Below, piece after piece: positions 1-8,002 of a DNA stretch of 64,000 nucleotides; within the stretch, counting starts at the first letter, position 1, and each line of letters opens with the position of its first letter. Below the pieces are notes generated by a model. The model was given only the letters and a program-made list of their open reading frames with translations. It was not told the origin of the DNA and made no database searches. The stretch comes from Cellulosimicrobium sp. ES-005 (GTDB lineage Bacteria > Actinomycetota > Actinomycetes > Actinomycetales > Cellulomonadaceae), in the NCBI RefSeq assembly GCF_040448685.1, contig NZ_CP159290.1:2914001-2978000 (forward strand). The letters run 5' to 3'. The translations under genes were made by a program, and so were the position numbers.

Positions 1-1056
1 GGCGTACCTCCCGTAGAACCCGACGCCGGTGTGCACGGACCCGTCGGGTGCGGGCGTGTCGAGCGCGACCTCCTTGCCCCGGAACACGGTGTACCAGCTC
101 CCCGCGCCCTGGATGGTCACGTCGTCGACGAGCACGTGCCGGTTCACCTGGTAGACGCCCGGCGGCACGTACACCTCGAGCCGGTGCTTCCTGGCGAACG
201 CGATCGCCTTGTCGAGCGCGTCGGCGGAGTCGCGGCGGCCCGTGGGGTCGGCGCCGAAGAGCAGCACGTTCGCCGCGAGCAGGCGCACCTTCGGGGGAGC
301 GACCTTCTCGGAGTCCAGCAGGTCGATCACGGTCCACTCCGCGGCTCCGCTCGCGGGCACCGTGAGTCGGACGACGTCGCCCTTCTTGTAGGTCTGGCCG
401 AGCAGGAGGCGCTGCTCGTCGTAGAACTTCATGGGCCGGAACGGCTTCTCGAACGTCGGCGACGGCGACGTCTGGGCGGGGACGCACGCGCACTCGGTGA
501 CCCACCAGCCGGGCTGGAGGAGGTCCGCCGTGGGGTCGTTGGTGAACGGGTACTGGTTGTACAGGTAGGAGTACGCCGAGGTGAGCGTCATGCGCCGGTC
601 GAGCCCGACCTTCTTGCCCTGGCGCAGGACCGACACGTCGAGCGGCGACGTGATCCCGCCGCCCGTGGGGGAGTCGGGGATCGAGTACCGGACCGTGATC
701 GCGTTCGCGTCCGCGGGGAGCGTGAACTCCACGTTCTGCCCCGCCGTGAGCCGGACGGCCGAGCGACCCGACGCCTCGGCCTCGATCGTGTACGCGTCGC
801 GTCCCGGGCCGATGACCGTCCCGGTCGTCACGGCGTTCTCGGCCTCCTGCTCGAGGAACGGGACGGCCGCGCCGCGTCCCTCGATGAGCGCCGGGTCGAC
901 GGCGGCCCGGGTCACGACGGCGGGCGCCGGCAGCTGGGGCTTGCCGTGGGCGAGGGCCGACGACGCGGTGCCCGCCACGAGCGTGAGGGCGACGGCCGTG
1001 GCGGCTGCGACCCGGGCGCGTCGCCGCGCCACGGGGTGATATGTGCTGCGAATCAT
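1..1056 (-). CDS. Secreted GH87-like alpha-1,3-glucanase (5' part, runs off the window)
   Basis: 352 codons are visible from an ATG at 1056; the 3' end lies beyond the left edge. A signal peptide is clear: a basic start (RRRAR), a hydrophobic stretch of about 20 residues, and an ALA-H cleavage site. Then comes a beta-sandwich-like stretch with EAEN and IEAEASGR, and the start of a right-handed beta-helix (VYVPPGVYQVNRHVLV, QGAGSWYT). The arrangement and several motifs match the middle of the GH87 protein at 52238-55327 (EAEASGR, VPPGRF, GAGPWYS), so I infer the same family acting on extracellular alpha-1,3-glucan. The catalytic Asp region is not in the window, so activity cannot be judged. 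There is no close neighbour on the same strand. The start is supported by the signal peptide; the ribosome binding site is weak. Confidence 0.75.
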   Translation of the reverse strand, partial: MIRSTYHPVARRRARVAAATAVALTLVAGTASSALAHGKPQLPAPAVVTRAAVDPALIEGRGAAVPFLEQEAENAVTTGTVIGPGRDAYTIEAEASGRSAVRLTAGQNVEFTLPADANAITVRYSIPDSPTGGGITSPLDVSVLRQGKKVGLDRRMTLTSAYSYLYNQYPFTNDPTADLLQPGWWVTECACVPAQTSPSPTFEKPFRPMKFYDEQRLLLGQTYKKGDVVRLTVPASGAAEWTVIDLLDSEKVAPPKVRLLAANVLLFGADPTGRRDSADALDKAIAFARKHRLEVYVPPGVYQVNRHVLVDDVTIQGAGSWYTVFRGKEVALDTPAPDGSVHTGVGFYGRYA

Positions 1057-1166
1057 CGTTGACCCGTCTTCTCTCGGGAGGCGGTCGGCCTCCGTGCTCA
1101 CCGGAGGGTGTGCTGACCTCCGGGCCGCTGCGCAGCCGCACCTCCGCGCAGGGTCGTTCGTGCCGA

Positions 1167-1195
1167 ACACTAGAGCGACGTCGATGCGAGCACAA
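1167..1195 (-). promoter_or_regulatory. Candidate promoter of the GH87-like gene
   Basis: On the minus strand TTGTGC (1195-1190) and TAGTGT (1172-1167) are separated by 17 bp, a plausible -35/-10 pair. The leader to the ATG at 1056 would be about 100 nt. The 1057-1339 interval is AT-richer than its surroundings and serves two divergent genes. Confidence 0.35.
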
Positions 1196-1292
1196 GACTC
1201 TGTAGCGATATTGCGATCGTTCGTCTACTTTTTGCGTCGGGTCCTGCCCGTTGGTCGGCGGAGCGCGAGCCGTGGACATCGGCGGGCCACGT

Positions 1293-1309
1293 GTCTACCT
1301 TGGGTAGAC
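1293..1309. promoter_or_regulatory. Perfect dyad operator upstream of vapBC
   Basis: GTCTACC-TTG-GGTAGAC is a perfect 7-bp inverted repeat ending 30 bp before the vapB ATG. VapB-type antitoxins autorepress by binding such palindromes, so this is the likely operator of the toxin-antitoxin operon. Confidence 0.6.
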
Positions 1310-1339
1310 GAGCGGTTCTGCCACGGTAGAAAGGTGCCC

Positions 1340-1609
1340 ATGAGCCTCAACATCAAGAACGAGCGCACGCACGCGCTGGTGCGCCGGCTCGCGGAGACCA
1401 CGGGCCAGTCGCAGACGAGCGCGATCGAGGAGGCCGTCCAGCACCGTCTCGACGAGGTGCTCGAGTCCCGGTCGAGGGGCGACGAGGCCGTCGCCGCCCG
1501 ACGCGCCGAGATCGCCCGGCTTCTCGACGAGATCCGCGTCGACCTCGACGTCGATGACGTGCGCGCAGCCGAGGCGACGCTCTACGACGAGAGCGGTCTC
1601 CCTCGGTGA
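1340..1609 (+). CDS. vapB: VapB-family antitoxin
   Basis: 89 residues of the Rv0623-like / PSK transcription-factor family. The N-terminus (MSLNIKNERTHALVRRLAE) is the DNA-binding ribbon-helix-helix-type part. A helical, charged C-terminus from about residue 45 should wrap the toxin. The ATG at 1340 follows AGAAAGG. The gene overlaps vapC by 4 nt (GTGA), the usual antitoxin-first, translationally coupled order. The antitoxin would neutralise VapC and repress its own promoter through the dyad at 1293-1309. Confidence 0.88.
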   Translation: MSLNIKNERTHALVRRLAETTGQSQTSAIEEAVQHRLDEVLESRSRGDEAVAARRAEIARLLDEIRVDLDVDDVRAAEATLYDESGLPR

Positions 1610-2016
1610 TCGTCGACACGTCCGCGCTCGTCGCCATCGTCCTGGACGAGCCGGGCGCCGACACGCTCTCCGAGATCCTGCTCGCGGCCAGCCGTCCGCG
1701 CATGGCCGCCCCGACCCTCGTCGAGCTCTACGCCGTCCTGGACAGCCGATCGTCCCCGGCGCAGCGCCGCCGGCTCGACGCCCTCCTCGAGCTGTACGGG
1801 ATCGAGGTCGAGCCCTTCACGGCCGAGCACGCCGAGATCGCCCGCGAGGCGTACCGCGAGTTCGGCCGGGGCAGCGGCCATCCGGCGCGCCTGAACCTCG
1901 GCGACTGCTTCGCGTACGCGCTGGCCGCGGCGACGCGCGACCGGCTCCTCTTCGTCGGCGACGGTTTCTCGCGCACCGACCTGCGCCCCGCGCACGAGGC
2001 CGCACCGCCGGCCTGA
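1606..2016 (+). CDS. vapC: VapC-family PIN-domain ribonuclease toxin
   Basis: 136 residues, a single PIN domain of normal length. It opens with MIVDTSALVAIVLDEPGA (acidic D4), has the conserved Glu in PTLVELYAVL, and the C-terminal acidic pair region NLGDCFAYAL and LLFVGDGF. These acidic residues bind Mg2+ for single-strand RNA cleavage in the family. The GTG start overlaps the vapB stop (GTGA). All visible catalytic positions are kept, so the toxin looks intact. The RNA target cannot be read from the sequence. Confidence 0.9.
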   Translation: MIVDTSALVAIVLDEPGADTLSEILLAASRPRMAAPTLVELYAVLDSRSSPAQRRRLDALLELYGIEVEPFTAEHAEIAREAYREFGRGSGHPARLNLGDCFAYALAAATRDRLLFVGDGFSRTDLRPAHEAAPPA

Positions 2017-2086
2017 GCCGGGTCCGCGCGCCGCGCTCGACTCCGGACGACGCGCGGACCTGCACCGCGCCCGGTACGGTCGCCGC

Positions 2087-3955
2087 GTGAGCCGCCTCGG
2101 AGCCAGGACGCGTGCCTCCGCCGCCGCCGCGGGGGAGAGGGTCCCGCCGTGGGTCTCCGTCACGCTCGGCGTCGTGTGCGCGGTCGTCGGCGCGGTCCTC
2201 GTCCTGCGGCCGTTCGCGTCGCTCGCGCTGCTGGTGGTCGCGGTCGTCGTCGGAGCCGTCGTCCTCGGCGTCACGGAGCTCGTCGGGGGCCGGTCACCCG
2301 AGCGGCCCGACGACCCCGGTGCGCCGCAGTCTCCGCGGTGGCCGCACGTCGCGCGCGGCCTGCTGTTCCTCGCGCTCGCGGTGGCGGTCGTCGTGTGGCC
2401 GGCGGCGTCGATCGTCGTCGTGGCGGTCCTCGTCGGCGTCGGGCTCGTCGTCGCGGGCGTCCTGGACGGGTTCGAGGGGGCCCGGTCGGCCGGCGTCGAC
2501 CGCTGGACGCGCGTCGCGCTCGGCATGGCCTCGGTGGTGCTGGGCGTCCTGGCCCTCGCGTGGCCGGACGTCACGGTGCTCGTCGTCGCGGTGGTCTTCG
2601 GCGCGCGCGTCGTGGTCCTCGGCGTCCGCCTCGTCGTCGCCGGGGTCCGCCGCGCTCGCGGGCCGGCGGGACCGTCCGGCGCCACCGACGGTGCCGTGCC
2701 CGGCGGCGGGGGAGGCGCGCCCGCGGCGCCCGGCACGTCCGAGCCTCGCCGCCACGGCCGGGTGGCGCTCGTCGGCGCGGTCCTCGCGGTGGTCGCGGCC
2801 GGCGCGCTCGCGGCCGTCAGCGTCGGGCTGCACCGTGCGGCGCCGCAGGTCGACGCGTTCTACGACCCGCCCGCGTCCGTCCCGGGCGAGCCCGGTCGGC
2901 TCCTGCGCGCGGAGGCGTTCACGCGCGAGATCCCCGACGGTGCGACGGCGTGGCGCATCCTCTACACGACCACCCGCGACGAGGGCGAGCCCGCGGTGGC
3001 GAGCGGGATCGTCGTCGTGCCGGACGCCCTCCGGGACGACGCCGCGCCGCCCGTGATCGCGTGGGCCCACGGCACGACGGGCTTCGCCCGCGGCTGTGCG
3101 CCGTCGGTCCTCGCCGAGCCGTTCGAGTCCGGCGCGTTCTTCCTGCTCGACGACGTCCTCGCGCACGGCTGGGCGCTCGTCGCCACGGACTACGTGGGCC
3201 TGGGTACCGACGGCCCGCACCCGTACCTCGTCGGGCAGGGCGAGGCGCGGTCCGTGCTCGACGCCGTCCGCGCCGCGCGGGAGCTGGACGGCGCGACGCT
3301 CGGCGAGCAGACCGTCGTCTGGGGACACTCGCAGGGCGGCCACGCCGCGCTGTGGACCGGGGCCGTCGCCCCGGAGTACGCGCCCGACGTCCCCCTCGCG
3401 GGCGTCGCCGCGCTCGCGCCCGCGAGCGACCTCACCGGCCTCGTGCCCCACCTGGAGAACGTCGCGGGCGGCAGCGTCTTCGCGTCGTTCGTCGTGGAGG
3501 CGTACGACGCGATCTACCCGGACAGCGACGCGGCGGGGTACGTCCGGCCCGGTGCGCGGTTCGTCGTGCGGGAGATGGCGTCGCGCTGCCTGTCGGAGCC
3601 GAGCGCGCTCGTCTCGGTCGCGGAGGCCCTGTCGATGGACCAGCCGCTGTGGACGACCGACCCGACGACCGGCCCGCTCGGCGAGCGCCTGGCCGAGAAC
3701 GTGCCGACGGGTCCGGTCGCCGCGCCGCTGCTCGTCGCCCAGGGGGCTTCCGACACGCTGATCCTCCCGACGGCGCAGGAGGCGTACGTCGGCGCGCGGT
3801 GCGCGGCCGGGCAGCCGGTCGACTACCGCACCTACCAGGGCCGGGACCACGTCGGGCTCGTGCAGGCGGACTCGCCCGCGGCGACGGACCTCGTGCGGTG
3901 GACCGAGGCGCGGCTCGCGGGCGAGCCGCCGACCCCGACGTGCGCCGCCGGGTGA
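2087..3955 (+). CDS. HdeD-like membrane domain fused to a secretory-lipase-type alpha/beta hydrolase
   Basis: 622 residues. Residues 20-200 hold about six hydrophobic segments resembling the HdeD/DUF308 family. A Gly/Pro/Ala linker (205-230) and one more membrane helix (about 228-250) follow. The rest is an alpha/beta hydrolase with an oxyanion segment PVIAWAHGTTGFARGC and a nucleophile elbow GHSQGG with Ser at about residue 415; a late Asp and His (GASDTLILP, GRDHVGL) complete a plausible triad. It resembles the secretory triacylglycerol lipase (LIP) family. The hydrolase should face outside, anchored by the HdeD-like part. The GTG start lies 70 bp after vapC. The substrate is unknown. Confidence 0.75.
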   Translation: MSRLGARTRASAAAAGERVPPWVSVTLGVVCAVVGAVLVLRPFASLALLVVAVVVGAVVLGVTELVGGRSPERPDDPGAPQSPRWPHVARGLLFLALAVAVVVWPAASIVVVAVLVGVGLVVAGVLDGFEGARSAGVDRWTRVALGMASVVLGVLALAWPDVTVLVVAVVFGARVVVLGVRLVVAGVRRARGPAGPSGATDGAVPGGGGGAPAAPGTSEPRRHGRVALVGAVLAVVAAGALAAVSVGLHRAAPQVDAFYDPPASVPGEPGRLLRAEAFTREIPDGATAWRILYTTTRDEGEPAVASGIVVVPDALRDDAAPPVIAWAHGTTGFARGCAPSVLAEPFESGAFFLLDDVLAHGWALVATDYVGLGTDGPHPYLVGQGEARSVLDAVRAARELDGATLGEQTVVWGHSQGGHAALWTGAVAPEYAPDVPLAGVAALAPASDLTGLVPHLENVAGGSVFASFVVEAYDAIYPDSDAAGYVRPGARFVVREMASRCLSEPSALVSVAEALSMDQPLWTTDPTTGPLGERLAENVPTGPVAAPLLVAQGASDTLILPTAQEAYVGARCAAGQPVDYRTYQGRDHVGLVQADSPAATDLVRWTEARLAGEPPTPTCAAG

Positions 3956-3962
3956 CCGGTCC

Positions 3963-5252
3963 TCAGGGAGCGACCAGACCGCCGTCGGGCGCGCGTACGC
4001 CCGCGGCCCACGCGTCGTGGCCCGCGAGGTCCGCGGGGTAGCGGGCCGCGGCGCGCTCGTCGAGGTCGACGCCGAACCCGGGCGCGTCGTGCGGGCGCAG
4101 CCAGCCGTCCACGATCCGCAGCATGCCGGGGAAGACCTCGTGCACGGCGTCGGAGTACACGTGGCCCTCCTGGATGCCGAACGCGGTCGACGTGACGTCG
4201 AGCGCGACGTTCGCCGCCGCGCCCACCGGGGAGGTGTCGCCCGGCGCGTGCCAGGCCGTGCGCACCCCGACCAGCTCGGCGGCGGTCGCGAGCGCCCGGC
4301 CCGCGCTGAGCCCCCCGATCGCGCTGATGTGGCACCGGATCAGGTCGACGCCGCCACCGAGGACGAGCCGGGCGGCGTCGGGGAACGACGTCGCGAGCTC
4401 GCCGACCGCGATCGGCACCGGTGACGCCGCGCGCACCTCGGGCAGGCGGTCCCAGTGCTCCGGCGCGAGGACGTCCTCGAGGAAGAACGGGCGGTACGGC
4501 TCGAGGGCTCGCGCGAGCATCACGGCCTGCTTGGGGGTGAGGCGCGAGTGGACGTCGTGCAGCAGCTCGACCTGCTCGCCGAGCGCCTCGCGGGCGGCGG
4601 CGAAGAGCCGGGGCGTGCGGCGCAGGTACTCCTCGACGCTCCACCCGCGCGGGTTGGGCGCGGCGGGGTAGCCCGGCTCGGGGTCGGCGGCCGTGCCGTA
4701 GTGGCCGATGCCCGGCTGGCCGGTCTGGATGCGCACGTGCCGCCACCCGGCGTCGACGATCCGGTGCGCGTCGTCGATCGTCTCCTCGACGGTGCGCCCG
4801 CTCGCGTGGAGGTACGTGTCGGCGGCGTCGCGCACCTTGCCGCCCAGCAGCTCGTGCACCGGCATGCCCGCGCGCTTGCCGGCGATGTCCCACAGCGCCA
4901 TGTCGAGCCCGCTGATCGCGTTGTTCCCCACTGGCCCCTCGCGCCAGTACGGCGCGAGGCGCACGAGGCGCACCAGGTCGCCGACGTCGCCGGGGTAGCG
5001 ACCGACGACGATCCGCTCGAGGTGCTGCTCCACGTACGCGGCCACCGCGTGCCAGCGCTGCGTGTACGTCGCGCACCCGAGCCCGTAGAGGCCGGGCACG
5101 TTCGTGTCGACGCGCACCACGACGAGCGGGATGCCGTCCGGCGCCGTGACGATCGCGCGCACGCCCGTGATGCGCGTGCCGTCGCGCGCGGGCCACGGGT
5201 TCGCGAACGCCGGGTCGACGGGGTGGACGGTGCTGAGCGGGGCGTCGGTCAC
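3963..5252 (-). CDS. Enolase-superfamily sugar-acid dehydratase (mannonate dehydratase/RspA-like)
   Basis: 429 residues. The first domain contains ISGLDMALWDIAGKRAGMPV and HELLGGKVRD, typical of the superfamily capping domain and early barrel. Metal ligands are visible in LLHDVHSRLTPKQ, FFLEDVLAPEHW and PIAVGELATSF (Asp, Glu, Glu), and a late catalytic region in HISAIGGLSAGRALA. The pattern is that of the D-mannonate/D-gluconate dehydratase group (ManD, RspA), which removes water from C2-C3 of a sugar acid. The GTG start overlaps the upstream epimerase stop by 4 nt, so the two form a coupled operon, presumably for oxidation and dehydration of a uronic acid or related sugar. The exact substrate is an inference. 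Confidence 0.82.
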   Translation of the reverse strand: MTDAPLSTVHPVDPAFANPWPARDGTRITGVRAIVTAPDGIPLVVVRVDTNVPGLYGLGCATYTQRWHAVAAYVEQHLERIVVGRYPGDVGDLVRLVRLAPYWREGPVGNNAISGLDMALWDIAGKRAGMPVHELLGGKVRDAADTYLHASGRTVEETIDDAHRIVDAGWRHVRIQTGQPGIGHYGTAADPEPGYPAAPNPRGWSVEEYLRRTPRLFAAAREALGEQVELLHDVHSRLTPKQAVMLARALEPYRPFFLEDVLAPEHWDRLPEVRAASPVPIAVGELATSFPDAARLVLGGGVDLIRCHISAIGGLSAGRALATAAELVGVRTAWHAPGDTSPVGAAANVALDVTSTAFGIQEGHVYSDAVHEVFPGMLRIVDGWLRPHDAPGFGVDLDERAAARYPADLAGHDAWAAGVRAPDGGLVAP

Positions 5253-6175
5253 GGGGTCTCCGGGGTGGGTCGGGCGTCGGGCTGGGTGCGGGGCCGGGCG
5301 GCAGTCCCGCCGTCGGGTGGGGCGGGCGCGTCGTCCGGGCGGTGGAGCGAGTGCCGCGGCCGGAAGCCGAGCAGCTCGCGCGCGCGGCGCGTGTCGACGA
5401 GGCCGTCGCGCGGCCCGATCGCGCGGGTGAGGGGTACCTCGGGCGCGTAGCGGGCGAGGAGCTCCGGGGTCGGGGCGTCCAGGAGCGTGTCGTCGGCGGC
5501 GAGCCCGACGACGTGCGCGCCCGTGAGGTCGGCCGTCAGCCCGGCCTCGATCGCCGCGACCGCGTCGCGCAGGTCCAGGTAGGCCCAGCCCTCGCGTGCC
5601 ATGACGCGCGGGTCGCGGGCGACGGCGGCCGCGGTCTCCCGGAGCCCGGCGGCGTCGCGCACGTGCGGGAAGCGCAGCGCGACGACGTCGAGACCCCACC
5701 GGCGCCACGCGGCCCGGGCAGCAGCCTCGTCCGCCTGCTTCGAGAGCGAGTAGGCGTCGGCGACGTCGGCCGGCACGTCCTCGTCGAGCGGGTAGTAGGC
5801 GGGGTGCACGTCGTGGGGGTTCATGGGGACCCCGAACGCGTTGATGCTGCTCGCGAGCACCGCGCGCCGCACGCCCTGCTCGCCCGCGAGCGAGAGCACG
5901 GCCCAGGTCGCCGTCGTGTTGGTCGCGTACACCTCGAGCGGGGTGCCCAGGTTCGGGTGCGGGATCGCCGCGAGGTGGACGACGGCGTCCGCGCCCTCGA
6001 GCCCGCGGCCCACGTCCTCGGGGGAGCGGGCGTCGCCGACGACGAGCCGGTCGGCGGGGCAGGGGTGCTCGAACGCGGTGGACAGGGCCGTGACGACGTA
6101 CCCGCGGTCGAGGAGATGCTGCACGGTCGCGCGGCCGATACCGCCGTCGGCGCCGGTGACGAGGACGCGCGTCAT
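5249..6175 (-). CDS. NAD-dependent epimerase/dehydratase, extended SDR (uronate-dehydrogenase-like)
   Basis: 308 residues. The Rossmann glycine motif TGADGGIG is at the N-terminus; DAVVHLAAIPHPN and an active-site YSLSK (YxxxK) follow, with ASSINAFGVP supplying the Ser. This arrangement fits sugar-nucleotide epimerases and, given the partner gene, NAD-dependent uronate dehydrogenases. The C-terminal 30 residues are low-complexity Pro/Arg. The gene is first in a two-gene operon whose second gene is the enolase-superfamily dehydratase (4-nt overlap). Confidence 0.8.
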   Translation of the reverse strand: MTRVLVTGADGGIGRATVQHLLDRGYVVTALSTAFEHPCPADRLVVGDARSPEDVGRGLEGADAVVHLAAIPHPNLGTPLEVYATNTTATWAVLSLAGEQGVRRAVLASSINAFGVPMNPHDVHPAYYPLDEDVPADVADAYSLSKQADEAAARAAWRRWGLDVVALRFPHVRDAAGLRETAAAVARDPRVMAREGWAYLDLRDAVAAIEAGLTADLTGAHVVGLAADDTLLDAPTPELLARYAPEVPLTRAIGPRDGLVDTRRARELLGFRPRHSLHRPDDAPAPPDGGTAARPRTQPDARPTPETP

Positions 6176-6195
6176 GCCCTCACCCTACGTCCCGG

Positions 6196-6585
6196 TCAGG
6201 CCTTGTCGTCGCGTTCTTGCGGGCTGTCTGTCGTCGTCTTGCTCTCCGGGGTGGCGGCGATCGCCCGCGCGCGCAGCATGCTCGCGACGTCCGCGAGCGT
6301 GCTGCCCACCGCGCGCGGCGCGCGCTCGGGGCGGAGGTAGCGGGCGTCGTCGTCCCCGTCGTCGATGTCGCCCCGCAGCGCGTCGGCACCGGTCCAGGGC
6401 GGCGGGGCGTCGGCCGGGACGGCGGTCGCCGTCGTCGCTCCCGGCACCACGCGGCCGCCCCCGGCTCGCCACGCGAGCGTCGCGTCGACGAGGCGGCGGT
6501 ACACGCCCGCGTCGAGCGGGTCGCGGAGCCACGCGTCCGCCGCCTCGGCGACGTGCCGCGCGAGCCGCGCGTCCTGCTCGGTCAT
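6196..6585 (-). CDS. Conserved hypothetical protein
   Basis: 129 residues from the ATG at 6585, preceded by GAGGAGACC as a strong ribosome binding site. Visible segments: ARLARHVAEAADAWLRDPLD and VYRRLVDATLAWRAG (helical), then an acidic stretch GDIDDGDDDARYL and a C-terminal TLADVASMLRARAIA. No signal peptide, membrane helix or catalytic motif is seen. It is transcribed divergently from the PadR/ABC operon at 6723. Function unknown. Confidence 0.6.
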   Translation of the reverse strand: MTEQDARLARHVAEAADAWLRDPLDAGVYRRLVDATLAWRAGGGRVVPGATTATAVPADAPPPWTGADALRGDIDDGDDDARYLRPERAPRAVGSTLADVASMLRARAIAATPESKTTTDSPQERDDKA

Positions 6586-6671
6586 GCGGTCTCCTCGGGC
6601 GCTCGTTCCTGCTGCGCGCGAGCCTAGTCCCGGCCGATCGTCGCCACCGGACGACAGCCCTCCGGGAGGCG

Positions 6672-6705
6672 GGTGCACACCGAGGGTATACACCGAGTGT
6701 GCACC
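6672..6705. promoter_or_regulatory. Dyad operator of the padR-ABC operon
   Basis: Perfect arms GGTGCACAC (6672-6680) and GTGTGCACC (6697-6705) flank an imperfectly symmetric centre that includes TATACA (6687-6692), a possible -10 box. The dyad ends 17 bp before the padR start. PadR proteins bind dyads of this size, so autoregulation of the operon is likely; the dyad is also close enough to affect the divergent gene at 6585. Confidence 0.6.
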
Positions 6706-6722
6706 TGTGGTTCACTCGCCCC

Positions 6723-7310
6723 ATGACGGTCCCCATGGCGATGCTCGCGCTGCTCGACACCGGTCCTGCGCACGGGTTCGTGCTCAAGCGGAGGTACGAC
6801 GGACTGCTCGGCCACGAGCGCGAGCTGCGGTACGGGCAGGTCTACGCGACCCTCTCCCGGCTCGAACGCGACGGGCTCGCGGCGGGCGTCGGGGTCGAGC
6901 CCGGAGCGGGGGCTGACCGCAAGGTGTACGCCATCACGCCCGGCGGCGTCGCCGAGCTCGACCGCTGGCTCACGACCCCGAACCTCCCGGGCGGACGCCC
7001 GAGCGAGCTGTTCACACGGGTCGTGCTGGCGCTCGCGAGCGGGCGGGAGGTCACGGGGATCCTCGACGCCCAGCGCGACGTGTACCTCGTCCGGATGCGC
7101 GAGCTCACGGCCGCGCGCCGGGCGGGCGACGCCGTCGACCGGCTCGCGGGCGACTACGAGACGGCGCACCTCGAGGCGGACCTGCGCTGGATCGAGGTCG
7201 CTGGGGCGCGGCTGGGGGACCTGCGCCGTGACGTCGCGGAGGCGCTGGGCGCGCCAGCGGCGGGCGCGCACCCGGAGGCCCCGGCCGGCGACGACGGCGG
7301 TGCCCGGTGA
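6723..7310 (+). CDS. PadR-family transcriptional regulator
   Basis: 195 residues. The N-terminal winged helix is clear: MAMLALLDTGPAHGFVLKRR, then LRYGQVYATLSRLERDGLAA and the wing DRKVYAITPGG. The C-terminal half is a helical dimerisation domain of the Vir_act_alpha_C type (YLVRMRELTAARR, YETAHLEADLRWIE). The ATG at 6723 directly follows the operator dyad; an in-frame upstream extension is excluded because it would run through the operator. It overlaps the ABC ATPase gene by 4 nt, so it probably represses the exporter until a toxic ligand appears. Confidence 0.88.
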   Translation: MTVPMAMLALLDTGPAHGFVLKRRYDGLLGHERELRYGQVYATLSRLERDGLAAGVGVEPGAGADRKVYAITPGGVAELDRWLTTPNLPGGRPSELFTRVVLALASGREVTGILDAQRDVYLVRMRELTAARRAGDAVDRLAGDYETAHLEADLRWIEVAGARLGDLRRDVAEALGAPAAGAHPEAPAGDDGGAR

Positions 7311-8002
7311 GCGACGGGGCGGCGCGGGACGTGGTGCTGTCGGCGCGCCGGATCGAGCACGCGTACGGCGCCGACCCCGTGCTGCGCGGGGTCGACCTCG
7401 ACGTCGTCGCGGGCGAGGTCGTCGCGCTCATGGGGCCTTCCGGCTCCGGAAAGTCGACGCTGCTCCACCTCCTCGCCGGCCTGCTCGTGCCGGACGCCGG
7501 CCAGGTGCGGCTGCTCGGCCGGAGGCTCGACACCCTGGGGGAGCGCGCCCGCGCGCAGGTGCGCCTGCGTGACCTGGGCTTCGTGTTCCAGTTCGGCGAC
7601 CTCGTGCCCGAGCTGACGGTCGTGGAGAACGTCGAGCTGCCCCTGCGGCTGCTCGGCACCCGGCGGCGCGAGGCGCGGTCGGTCGCGCTCGGGCAGCTCG
7701 ACCTCCTCGGCATCGCCGACCTCGCCGACCGACGCCTCGTCGAGGTCTCGGGCGGGCAGGCGCAGCGCGCCGCGGTCGCCCGTGCGCTCGTCCACCGGCC
7801 CGCCGTCGTGCTGGCCGACGAGCCCACCGGCGCGCTCGACACCGTGGCGGGCGAGCTGGTGCTCGAGGCGCTCGTCGGCGCCGCGCGCGACACGCGGACC
7901 GCGGTCCTGCTCGTCACGCACGAGGTCGGCGTCGCGGCCTGGGCCGACCGCGACGTGCAGATCCGCGACGGCCGCGTGCGCCCGACGGCGGTCCTCGCGT
8001 GA
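7307..8002 (+). CDS. ABC transporter ATP-binding protein (MacB/LolD type)
   Basis: 231 residues, the normal length for a LolD/MacB-type ATPase. Walker A is MGPSGSGKSTL, the Q-loop LGFVFQFGDLVP, the signature VSGGQAQRAAVARAL, Walker B VVLADEPTGALD, and the H-loop LLVTHE. It powers the FtsX-type permease encoded next (4-nt overlap, GTGA on both sides). The PadR repressor upstream points to an inducible exporter of an antimicrobial or lipid-like compound. Confidence 0.9.
   Translation: MSDGAARDVVLSARRIEHAYGADPVLRGVDLDVVAGEVVALMGPSGSGKSTLLHLLAGLLVPDAGQVRLLGRRLDTLGERARAQVRLRDLGFVFQFGDLVPELTVVENVELPLRLLGTRRREARSVALGQLDLLGIADLADRRLVEVSGGQAQRAAVARALVHRPAVVLADEPTGALDTVAGELVLEALVGAARDTRTAVLLVTHEVGVAAWADRDVQIRDGRVRPTAVLA

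Noticed and set aside
31-1062. 343-codon plus-strand frame at the left edge
   Set aside because: The minus-strand reading of the same DNA has a signal peptide and GH87-like motifs, while the plus frame is Arg/Val/Gly-rich without features.
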